Below, piece after piece: positions 28,149 to 35,724 of a DNA stretch of 64,000 bases (position 1 is the stretch's first letter; each line of letters opens with the position of its first letter). A model generated the notes under the pieces. That model worked only from the letters and a program-made list of their open reading frames with translations, was not told the DNA's origin and ran no database searches. A program made the translations under genes and the position numbers. Source of the stretch: Luteolibacter arcticus (lineage in GTDB: Bacteria; Verrucomicrobiota; Verrucomicrobiia; Verrucomicrobiales; Akkermansiaceae); the NCBI RefSeq assembly GCF_025950235.1, contig NZ_JAPDDT010000020.1:1-64000 (forward strand), written 5' to 3'.

Positions 28149-28157
28149 CAATTCCCC

Positions 28158-28568
28158 ATGCTCCACGAGGAGATCACTAAAGACATCATCGGTGCTGCTA
28201 TGATGGTGCTGAATGAACTCAGGCCGGGACTGGATGAGAGGCTCTATGAAAATGCTCTCGTCATCGAACTCCGCGCTCGTGGGCACGAGGTCGACCAGCA
28301 GCGCGAGTATCCGGTTCACTACCGCGGCCAGTTCATCGGGAGACTCATCCCTGATCTGTTGGTGGACGGAAAAGTAGTAGTGGACCCGAAGGTGGTGACT
28401 GCGTTCAACGACACTCACGTCGCGCAAATGCTAGGCTACCTCAACATCACTGGCTTGGAGGTGGCGCTGTTGCTCAATTTCAAGCATGCCAAACTGGACT
28501 GGCGCCGGGTGGTTAACCAGCGAGGCACCTTCGGAACTCAAGATGATTCTCCTACCGCGCCTCTGTGA
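28158..28568 (+). CDS. GxxExxY family protein
   Basis: A 136-residue protein of the GxxExxY family, named for the motif seen here as GLDERLYENAL (residues about 24-34). The family belongs to the PD-(D/E)XK nuclease-like fold; this copy has PDLLVDGKVVVDPK, where the usual E-x-K of the core is D-P-K, so catalytic ability is uncertain. The second signature (AQMLGYLNITGLEVALLLNF) is intact. The gene is framed by two copies of the same palindromic repeat, 9 bases upstream and 4 bases downstream. This suggests the gene and repeats form one insertion-like unit. The biological role of the family is not established. Confidence 0.9.
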   Translation: MLHEEITKDIIGAAMMVLNELRPGLDERLYENALVIELRARGHEVDQQREYPVHYRGQFIGRLIPDLLVDGKVVVDPKVVTAFNDTHVAQMLGYLNITGLEVALLLNFKHAKLDWRRVVNQRGTFGTQDDSPTAPL

Positions 28569-28572
28569 AGTT

Positions 28573-28645
28573 GACCGCGGATGACGCGGATATCGCGGAT
28601 GGTTTTGGATCCCTTTTATCCGTGGTATCCGTGTAATCCGCGGTT
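28573..28645. repeat. palindromic repeat, copy B (right flank of GxxExxY gene)
   Basis: Arms at 28573-28600 and 28618-28645 pair as an imperfect inverted repeat and share the wording of copy A. It begins 4 bases after the GxxExxY stop codon. Confidence 0.85.
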
Positions 28646-28687
28646 GATCCTTCTGGCACGAAAGCGGGAGCCGAGGTAGGAGGAATC

Positions 28688-29005
28688 GTGACCGATATGG
28701 AACGCGAGGACTTCCGTAACTTGCTCGGCGAGATCGGCAAGATGCGGATGCCCTTCGGCAAATATGGCCCGGCCGGGGTGCCGCCGCGCGGGATGCCGAT
28801 TTACGACCTGCCGCCGGAATACCTCTCGTGGTTCAAGGAGCGCGGTTTTCCCAAGGGACGGCTTGGCGAGCTGCTGGCGATCATCTGCGAGATCAAGGAT
28901 GTCGGGATGGATCAGGTCTTCGACCCGCTGCGAGAGGCGAACGGCGGGCGCGTGACTTTCCGGGCAAAGCGGCCGCGTGACCGGCAGTTTCCTGCGGAGG
29001 AGTGA
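28688..29005 (+). CDS. DUF3820 family protein
   Basis: A 105-residue protein matching the DUF3820 family (sometimes called quorum-sensing-regulated virulence factor-like): MPFGKYGPAG, then YDLPPEYLSWF, then GFPKGRLGELL and EIKDVGM in the expected order. GTG 28688 is preferred because AGGAGG at 28678-28683 lies 4 bases upstream, a Shine-Dalgarno that is rare in this window; ATG 28697 is an alternative. The family is small, soluble and of unknown biochemical function. It stands alone after the GxxExxY unit. Confidence 0.85.
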   Translation: MTDMEREDFRNLLGEIGKMRMPFGKYGPAGVPPRGMPIYDLPPEYLSWFKERGFPKGRLGELLAIICEIKDVGMDQVFDPLREANGGRVTFRAKRPRDRQFPAEE

Positions 29006-29035
29006 ATCGGTGGCGGCAGGCTGCTTTCCAGCTTT

Positions 29036-29144
29036 GTAGCGGGGCGACTTCGTCGTTCCGGCTGGGGGCGGACCGAACCGGGAATCAGAGTGGCGATCCT
29101 GCTTGTGGGCTCGCCCAGCCGGAACGGCGCAGCCGTTCCGCTAC
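29036..29144. repeat. REP-like inverted repeat
   Basis: Arms of about 33 bases (29036-29070 and 29112-29144) pair at both ends (GTAGCGG with CCGCTAC, and TTCCGGCTGGG with CCCAGCCGGAA) with a divergent middle. The right arm also contains its own small hairpin (GGAACGGC/GCCGTTCC). It lies between the DUF3820 gene and the end of purB and may act as a bidirectional transcript end. Confidence 0.7.
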
Positions 29145-29171
29145 TACTCCGGGGGGCGGCTGATTTCCAGC

Positions 29172-30590
29172 TTAGAGGATCGAGCCCGGCGCATAGGCCG
29201 CGGCTTTGGGGTGTGCGGCTTCGAGTTCGCCGACCGCTTTCGCGAACGCGGCGACCTGTGCCTTCGCGGCACCGGCATTGCTCTCACCCGCCGCGACGAT
29301 GGCGGCGAGTTGTGCTCGGTCGAGCGGGATGCGCTCGTCGTTGGCGAGGCGGTCCACCAGATCGTTCACGGTGGTCTTGCCAGCGCGCAGGTCGTTCACG
29401 GTGCCGACGGCGTGTTCCTTGATCGCCTTGTGCGCGGTCTCGCGACCGACGCCCGACTTCACCGCTTCCATCATGATCGTGGTGGTCATCAGGAAGGGCA
29501 GGTAGTGAGCGTTTTCCTTCCCGATCACCGCGGGGTAGGCGTCCATCTGGTCAAGGACGGTCAGGTAGGTCTCGAACAAGCCGTCGATGGTGAAGAAGGC
29601 ATCCGGCAGCATCACGCGGCGGACGACCGAGCAGGAGACATCGCCTTCATTCCACTGGTCACCGGCGAGACCGGAGGCCATGGCGAGGTAGCCCTTCAGG
29701 ATCACGTGGAAGCCGTTCACTCGTTCGCAGGAGCGCGAATTCATCTTGTGCGGCATGGCGCTGGAGCCGGTCTGGCCGGGCGCGAAGCCTTCGCTGGCGG
29801 TCTCGTGGCCGGCCATCAGGCGGAGCGTGCGGCAGAAGGAAGACGGGCCGCTGGCGAGATCGGTGAGCGCGGCGACCACGCGGAAATCGAGCGAGCGCGG
29901 ATAGACCTGGCCGACATTCGTCCATACCGCCGGCATGCCGAGGTGGACGACGACTTTCTGCTCTAGCGCCGCGACTTGCGAGGCGTCGCCATTGAAGAGG
30001 GAAAGCTGGTCCATCTGCGTTCCGACCGCGCCTTTCAATCCGCGGACCGGGTAACGGGCGATCACATCCTGCAGCGCGTAATGGGCGGAGAGCATTTCCT
30101 CGCCGAACATCGCGATGCGCTTGCCGAGCGTGGTTGGCTGCGCAGCGACGTTGTGGGTGCGGGCGGTGATGACGAGGTCGTTCCACTGCTCGGCGCGCTT
30201 CTTCAGGCGGGCGAGCACGGCGACCGACTTGTCGCGAATCGCCAGCAGGGAACGCCAGACCTGGAGCTGCTCGACGTTCTCCGTGAGGTCGCGCGAGGTC
30301 ATGCCCTTGTGGATGTGCTCGTGGCCGGCGAGGTCATTGAACTCCTCGATCCGCGCCTTCACGTCGTGGCGGGTGACGCGCTCGCGGGCCATGATCGAGC
30401 CGGGATCGACCGAGTCCTTGGCCTTCTCATACGCGGCGATCGCCTCGGCGGGGATGTCGAGGCCGAGGTCGCGCTGGGACTTCATCACGGCGATCCAAAA
30501 CTCCCGCTCCAGCACGATGCGGCCTTCGGCTGACCAGATGGCTTGCAGGGCAGGGGAGGCGTAGCGTTCGGCGAGGACGTTCGGAATCAC
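29172..30590 (-). CDS. purB: adenylosuccinate lyase
   Basis: A 472-residue member of the fumarase/aspartase superfamily that catalyses two steps of purine synthesis: SAICAR to AICAR plus fumarate, and adenylosuccinate to AMP plus fumarate. Signature motifs are GSSAMPHKMNSRSCERV (catalytic loop), TSRDLTENVEQ and RTHNVAAQPTTLGKR. GTG 30590 is chosen; the product then begins MIPNVLAERYASPALQAIW, the usual N-terminus, and the 12-residue extension to 30626 looks untranslated. It lies alone, in the same orientation as the large gene upstream but with an 86-base gap. Confidence 0.94.
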   Translation of the reverse strand: MIPNVLAERYASPALQAIWSAEGRIVLEREFWIAVMKSQRDLGLDIPAEAIAAYEKAKDSVDPGSIMARERVTRHDVKARIEEFNDLAGHEHIHKGMTSRDLTENVEQLQVWRSLLAIRDKSVAVLARLKKRAEQWNDLVITARTHNVAAQPTTLGKRIAMFGEEMLSAHYALQDVIARYPVRGLKGAVGTQMDQLSLFNGDASQVAALEQKVVVHLGMPAVWTNVGQVYPRSLDFRVVAALTDLASGPSSFCRTLRLMAGHETASEGFAPGQTGSSAMPHKMNSRSCERVNGFHVILKGYLAMASGLAGDQWNEGDVSCSVVRRVMLPDAFFTIDGLFETYLTVLDQMDAYPAVIGKENAHYLPFLMTTTIMMEAVKSGVGRETAHKAIKEHAVGTVNDLRAGKTTVNDLVDRLANDERIPLDRAQLAAIVAAGESNAGAAKAQVAAFAKAVGELEAAHPKAAAYAPGSIL

Positions 30591-30676
30591 GGCGGGGAGT
30601 AGCGGCCACCGGCCCGCGCGGGGCAAGGGAAAATCGGGTCGTGATACGGGGGAACCGCGATTCCACGGTGCGGTCC

Positions 30677-33643
30677 CTATGCCCCTTTGATCGCCTTGAG
30701 GAGATCATGGAGCCTCCGGTGATTTCCCCGTTCGTTCACGGCGATCGATCCGCTGAATCTTGCGGCCATTTTCCGGAGCGTTTCGTCGGGATCCTCCAAA
30801 AGCTGGAGCAGCTTTTCAAAAGCGGCGTCGTTTTTGCCTGCCTTGTTCGCGAGCGCACTGCAGGCCCATTCCCGGTACTTCACCAGGGCTGCAGACCTGA
30901 TGATTTCCTCGTAGCGGACGAGCGTCGCCGCGTCGTCGAGTCCCACGGTGACCGCCTTGATGAATTCCCATGAGTTGCTGGATTCGACCCAGCGATCATT
31001 GAGGATGTCGCGGATGAGTTCCTTTGCCTCAGGATCCTGGTCGAAGGGCGGGTGGTGCAGGCGGAGCATCATGGCGGCGTATTGTTTGGCGTCGAAGCCC
31101 AGGCAGCCGCGGCACGTGCAACGGGGAATATCGACCAATGCCGCGGCGACTTTCTGGGATTCCCGCACCTGCTCCAGGATGAGCGCTCGGGCGGAAGCGG
31201 TGTTGCCGAAGAATGCGGTGATCTGCAGGGGAATGTCCTCCTTTGGAAAGCGGCGGGCGGCTTCCACCAAATCCTGTGCGACCGCCTCATCTTCCGGGGA
31301 CCATTTCGCCAGCAGGGTGGCGGCCATCCCGGCGAGCTCCGAATGCTGAAGGCAAGCGAAGGCAAACCCGGGATCTCGCCACGTTCCAGGCATATGGTAG
31401 TTCTTGGCGAGTCCCGACATCGCCTCCTTCCTGATCGAGGCATCGGGGTCATGGAGAGTGAAGTGCACCAGCTCGGGGATCCAGCGCGCGGCGTTCTGGC
31501 GGAGCGACGAGACATGGCTCCGGCGACCTTCGACGGGCATCGCTTCGACCTCCGCGCGGAGACTGCCCGGAACCTTGTTCGGGAACGCATCCATCAAGAT
31601 CCGGGTCGAGGCAGTGGCGAGCAGCGGGTGCGAAGGAGACATGGCGAATTCCTGCAACGCCTGCACCACGCGTTCACCCGAACCGAAAAAATGAACGAGA
31701 ATCTTCGGGCCGTAACAGGCGATGCCCCCGGATTTTCGGCCGGAGCTATTTCGCAGGGTATCCACTGCCCACGAGAAGTCGTCGTCCCCTCGCTTTCCCA
31801 GCCGGAGGACTTCGGCAAAAGCGGTTTCGGCCCCGTAGCTCACCATCGCGGATTCCGTTTCGGTGAACTCCTTGAAAAAGGAGACCGTTTCCGGCCGGTC
31901 GCCATAGATCATTCCGAGAAGCAGTAGCGCGGGGTCCAAGTCGAACTTGTCGGCGGCGGCACGTATCCCGTCGCGCAAGGCCTCCGAAACATCGACGGAG
32001 CCGGCGAGCTGGAGAATCAACTCGCGGGGATACTTCAACAACTCGCCGGAGCGAATGCCTTCCATGATCTGAACGGTGAAGGACTCATAGGGGAACCACA
32101 TCGGGAAAGTGTTCGACCGTTCCCCCAGATGAATGCCCAGCAGTTCCCAGCGGGGCCCGATTTCACGGGCAATGGCTTCGCGTTCGGATCGAACGGCGAG
32201 GATCGCTTCGCAATCACCCGGGTAACTGGCGGAAGGATCGCCGAGTGATTTCAGGAATCGCTCCCTCACATGAGAACGCAGGACGCCCTGGAGGCACATC
32301 ACCCGGATCACATCCCAGTGTCCGGGCGTTCGTGTCGCCTCGCGCAGGATCTCCAGTGCCTCCGGGTCTTCCGGATAGCGCCGGGCGATCCATTGCAGCG
32401 CCCGGCCATCGCCTGCGCGGGCTTTTTCAAGCAGGCGATCCCGCACGCGCGGATCCTGGTGGAGACGATGGCCGGCGGCATTCGTGGCACTCGATGCCTC
32501 GCTTGAAAGGCTGCTGTCGAAGGCGTCCAGGATGGCGCGAATGCATTCTTCGTCGCCGATCCTCGCGATCACATCGGAGAGGTAGGCATCTCCATCGTGC
32601 TGCTTTCGGAAGGCCAGTGCGGTTTCGCGCACCCATGCCTGTTCCCGGTTCGCATCAAGAAAATGGGAAAGGATGCGCGCCATCTCGAACCCCTCGGAGC
32701 CGTCGCAGGCCCATGATTTGATCCGGGCTATCACGTCAGGATCATCCCCCGCTTGCGCCAGCAGGACGGGCACAACCTTGTTCCGGTGGTAAGGATTGCT
32801 CTCAGCGATCGACAGTAACAGCCGGCTTGCGGTGGCTGGAGGAATGGCCGCCCCGAATTCCTCCAACTTGGTGAGGACGATGGCTGCGTCCGGGCGATTC
32901 AGTGCCACCGAGCGATCGACGAGGTCCACGAATTCCGCGGGATCGGTGCAGCAGGTCAGCAGGATTTCAGAAGCGAGCGGGTTGGCGCCTTCCACCAGCG
33001 ACCTGCGGGCGGCTGAGAGTACGGCCGGGGTGTTCCGGTCGAGCGCTTCATCCTTGATTTCCCGGGTGAGGTAGATCCTGGACTTCCGGTCGAAAAGGAA
33101 ATCGAACTCACCCCGGTCACAGAGCTCCTTGGCGGCGATGAACTGCTTCCCGACATGCAGGCTGGAGTCCGCGATCCAGGCCGCGAGAGTGGAGGAATCC
33201 GCAGCTTTCGCTTGTCCGGCCAGGTCGGTGTCATCAACCGGGCTCTCGAAGCGGCCCCTGAGATGGGACGCGAAGTCCTTGCCCAGGTAAATGCCGCTGG
33301 TGAGATCGCGGAACCCATAGGCTGCTTGTGCCATGAAAGGGTCGAGCCATGGATGGTCCGGCTCATGTTTCTCGATGAACTTGTAGGCGTCCTCACTTAG
33401 CATCCCATCCTCTCCGAGCCCGGGACGGAACGCGCGGTTTTTCCAGCGCACGAACCGGGGATCCTCCGGCCGATGTCTTCGCAGGAACTCGATCACATCA
33501 CCCGAGGGGAATTCATCGGCGTGGAGCAGATGGAACAGCCAATCGACGGCCTCCTCGTCTGCAGAGAGGGAATCGGGGATGATACGCCGGCCCTCCTGCC
33601 TGAAGATGAGGTCTAACAAGAGTTCCCTGGCGGAGATTTCCAT
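30677..33643 (-). CDS. large HEAT-repeat-like protein, function unknown
   Basis: A 988-residue protein starting at ATG 33643 (MEISARELLLDLIF); the frame continues to 33946 but that extension overlaps the divergent gene at 33749 and lacks protein character. It is almost entirely helical with repeated units ending in small residues (for example LLATASTRILMDAFP, PDASIRKEAMSGLAK, LRKMAARFSGSIAVNE), as in HEAT or armadillo-like scaffolds. There is no signal peptide or catalytic motif. A Cys cluster CTCRGC (about 830) is the only candidate metal site. It is divergent from the SecD-like/DUF1275 pair. It could be a scaffold for protein-protein interaction; no specific function can be given. Confidence 0.78.
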   Translation of the reverse strand: MEISARELLLDLIFRQEGRRIIPDSLSADEEAVDWLFHLLHADEFPSGDVIEFLRRHRPEDPRFVRWKNRAFRPGLGEDGMLSEDAYKFIEKHEPDHPWLDPFMAQAAYGFRDLTSGIYLGKDFASHLRGRFESPVDDTDLAGQAKAADSSTLAAWIADSSLHVGKQFIAAKELCDRGEFDFLFDRKSRIYLTREIKDEALDRNTPAVLSAARRSLVEGANPLASEILLTCCTDPAEFVDLVDRSVALNRPDAAIVLTKLEEFGAAIPPATASRLLLSIAESNPYHRNKVVPVLLAQAGDDPDVIARIKSWACDGSEGFEMARILSHFLDANREQAWVRETALAFRKQHDGDAYLSDVIARIGDEECIRAILDAFDSSLSSEASSATNAAGHRLHQDPRVRDRLLEKARAGDGRALQWIARRYPEDPEALEILREATRTPGHWDVIRVMCLQGVLRSHVRERFLKSLGDPSASYPGDCEAILAVRSEREAIAREIGPRWELLGIHLGERSNTFPMWFPYESFTVQIMEGIRSGELLKYPRELILQLAGSVDVSEALRDGIRAAADKFDLDPALLLLGMIYGDRPETVSFFKEFTETESAMVSYGAETAFAEVLRLGKRGDDDFSWAVDTLRNSSGRKSGGIACYGPKILVHFFGSGERVVQALQEFAMSPSHPLLATASTRILMDAFPNKVPGSLRAEVEAMPVEGRRSHVSSLRQNAARWIPELVHFTLHDPDASIRKEAMSGLAKNYHMPGTWRDPGFAFACLQHSELAGMAATLLAKWSPEDEAVAQDLVEAARRFPKEDIPLQITAFFGNTASARALILEQVRESQKVAAALVDIPRCTCRGCLGFDAKQYAAMMLRLHHPPFDQDPEAKELIRDILNDRWVESSNSWEFIKAVTVGLDDAATLVRYEEIIRSAALVKYREWACSALANKAGKNDAAFEKLLQLLEDPDETLRKMAARFSGSIAVNERGNHRRLHDLLKAIKGA

Positions 33644-33748
33644 GAGCGAGGAGTAAGGGCTGCACTGGAATGACGCAATGAGATCCCCGTTGCGGCGGAC
33701 CCTTTCGACTGGCCTCCTGAAACACGGTGAATGACACTGGGGCGATTC

Positions 33749-34975
33749 ATGAAAGCACTGCCACTTCTTCTCCTGATGCTCGCAAGCGTCGCCCAAGGCG
33801 ATGCGCTCCGGATTTCCGAGGTCCGGGAGGTAGCGGGGGAGGATACCGAGCGGATGACCTTGAGCTACCGGATCGACGGCGAAAACAAGGAGGAGCAGCT
33901 TTTCATCCTCAAGGAGGTGATGATCGGCGATGGGGACGTCGCCCAAGCCTCGGTAGGGCCGGGTGGAACGATCACCGTCAAACTGAAGCCGGAGGGAGCA
34001 AGGGTGATGGCCGAGGCCACGGGGAACATGATTCCCGGCCGGAGCCGGCTGGCGCTTATCGTGGATGGCAAATTGGTCAGCGCGCCCGGAATCCGGGAAC
34101 CGCTGGGAGGCGAATTCGAGATTTCAGGAGTGGATGATCTGGATGGCCGGGGATTGGAGAATCTGGCCCGGCGGATGTCCGGGCGCCCGGTACTGGATCC
34201 CAAGGAAGAGGTTCCCCAAGCCCCGCCCCCACCTCGTCGTCCCGAGACGGTGCCTTTCACCGAGGAGGAGTATCAGCAAAACAAGGCCGCCCGGGAGAAG
34301 GCGGGCATTTACCACCTCGAAAGCATCCCTTCTCAAGAGGAGCTCGATGCCAAGTTGCAGAAGGGGATGGATCGGGAGGCTGTGATCGCGGCGCTCGGCA
34401 AGCCTTGCTACACGTCGGGCAAACCGGAGGATGGGAAGATCGAGATGATCTACGAGATCGCACCGGAAAAGAGAGACGAGGTTCCCGATGGTGGGGCCGT
34501 GAGGGACGGGTTTTCAGTCCGGTTTTCGGAAAGCAAGGTGGTCGGATGGGACTTTTCTTCCAGCAATATCCCGAGGGACCGGAAGGTGGTCGGCCGGGTG
34601 CCCGGACTCCTTGTTGCGAGCTATCCCAAAGTGGATTTCAGTTCCGACGACATTGATGTGATCGCGCTGTTGGAAGGCGTGAAGATTCCCGACATCCGGC
34701 AGAAGGTGAATGCCACCGATCTCGCCCAACTGCTTTCCCTGGCCATGATGACGTCCCACTGGGAAAACGCGGTGGGGAAGGAGCAGAAACTAAGCACCCG
34801 ATGTGACTTCATGAAGATCCTGGCTCTCCATTTCCCGGAGGTGCAGGCACTTGCCGACCGGGCTGTTGATGGCAAGCTGCCGGCCAAATCGCTGGGGGCG
34901 GCATTGTCGCCCTACTTCGAAGAGGGAAAGCCGTTGCCGGGCGCGCAAGTCGCTCCTTCCGAGAAGGGGCGATGA
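33749..34975 (+). CDS. secreted protein with a SecD-like (SecDF P1 head) module
   Basis: A 408-residue protein with a signal peptide (MKALPLLLLMLASVAQG) from ATG 33749; ATG 33731 would add six residues in front. Residues about 92-140 (LALIVDGKLVSAPGIREPLGG, then FEISG) strongly resemble the conserved head of the periplasmic P1 region of SecD. The transmembrane part of SecD is absent. After a Pro-rich linker (PQAPPPPRRP) a second domain resembles small lipoprotein assembly or BamE-like folds (LQKGMDREAVIAALGKP). The rest is unassigned. Its stop overlaps the next start (ATGA), so it is translationally coupled to the DUF1275 membrane protein. Function unknown; the domain calls are by eye. Confidence 0.72.
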   Translation: MKALPLLLLMLASVAQGDALRISEVREVAGEDTERMTLSYRIDGENKEEQLFILKEVMIGDGDVAQASVGPGGTITVKLKPEGARVMAEATGNMIPGRSRLALIVDGKLVSAPGIREPLGGEFEISGVDDLDGRGLENLARRMSGRPVLDPKEEVPQAPPPPRRPETVPFTEEEYQQNKAAREKAGIYHLESIPSQEELDAKLQKGMDREAVIAALGKPCYTSGKPEDGKIEMIYEIAPEKRDEVPDGGAVRDGFSVRFSESKVVGWDFSSSNIPRDRKVVGRVPGLLVASYPKVDFSSDDIDVIALLEGVKIPDIRQKVNATDLAQLLSLAMMTSHWENAVGKEQKLSTRCDFMKILALHFPEVQALADRAVDGKLPAKSLGAALSPYFEEGKPLPGAQVAPSEKGR

Positions 34976-35676
34976 GCGGGGAGTCCATCCAGGCAAGGCC
35001 GGGCTGGGTGCTGCTTGGCGGTTGCATCCTCGCGTTTCTCGCCGCGGCGGTGAATGCGGACTTCATGCTGAGGGTGGGTGTTTCCGTCAGCCACCTGACC
35101 GGGGATCTGTCGCGGATCACGGTGGAGGCCTTGAAAGCCGGCGGCCGTTGGTCGCATGAGGCGGCCATCCTGTGTCTGTCCCTCGGTGGATTCGTCGGCG
35201 GGGCGGCGACGGCCGGCTTTTTCATCCACCATCCAAATCTCCAACTCAGCCGGCCTTACGGGCGCTCCGTCATGTTCGTGGGGGTGCTGCTGATGGCTTG
35301 CCACCCGCTGCTGAAGGTCTCCGTGCTGTGGCCGTGCTTTCTCGCCGCGTGGGCCTGCGGGATGCAGAACGCGCTTGCTACCCGCTACCGAGGAATAGTG
35401 CTGAGGACCACTCACATCACCGGACTGCTCACCGACTTCGGCCAGCTGATCGGCATGCGCCTGCGCGGGCATCCGATCGAGAGCTGGAAGATCACCACGC
35501 CGCTTCTGCTTTCGTCCGCGTTTGCCCTCGGTGCGGCTGCCGGGGCGGCCCTTCACTTGTCCACCTCGATTCCGGTGACCTTTGCCTGCGGTAGCACCTA
35601 CCTGATCGGAGGCCTGCTCTGGTCCTTCCTCAAGCGGCGGCTGGTCCCGGATAATTCAAATATAGAACGTGTTTGA
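34972..35676 (+). CDS. DUF1275 (YoaK-like) membrane protein
   Basis: A 234-residue protein with about six transmembrane helices and the DUF1275 signatures NADFMLRVGVSVSHLTGD near the N-terminus and CGMQNALATRYRGIVLRTTHITG in the middle. The family consists of integral membrane proteins of unknown transport function. The start overlaps the previous stop by 4 bases. The last codons lie within an inverted repeat that may control the next gene. Confidence 0.87.
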   Translation: MSGESIQARPGWVLLGGCILAFLAAAVNADFMLRVGVSVSHLTGDLSRITVEALKAGGRWSHEAAILCLSLGGFVGGAATAGFFIHHPNLQLSRPYGRSVMFVGVLLMACHPLLKVSVLWPCFLAAWACGMQNALATRYRGIVLRTTHITGLLTDFGQLIGMRLRGHPIESWKITTPLLLSSAFALGAAAGAALHLSTSIPVTFACGSTYLIGGLLWSFLKRRLVPDNSNIERV

Positions 35677-35679
35677 ATT
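35653..35679. promoter_or_regulatory. 8-bp-arm inverted repeat upstream of GH127 gene
   Basis: AATTCAAA and TTTGAATT, perfect arms separated by 11 bases, overlap the DUF1275 stop codon and lie about 45 bases before the GH127 start. This is a candidate operator; no regulator is adjacent. Confidence 0.35.
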
Positions 35680-35724
35680 CGGTGTGAGATGGGTCAGGCT
35701 GGTGGCGTAACCCAAGCCCTGTCC

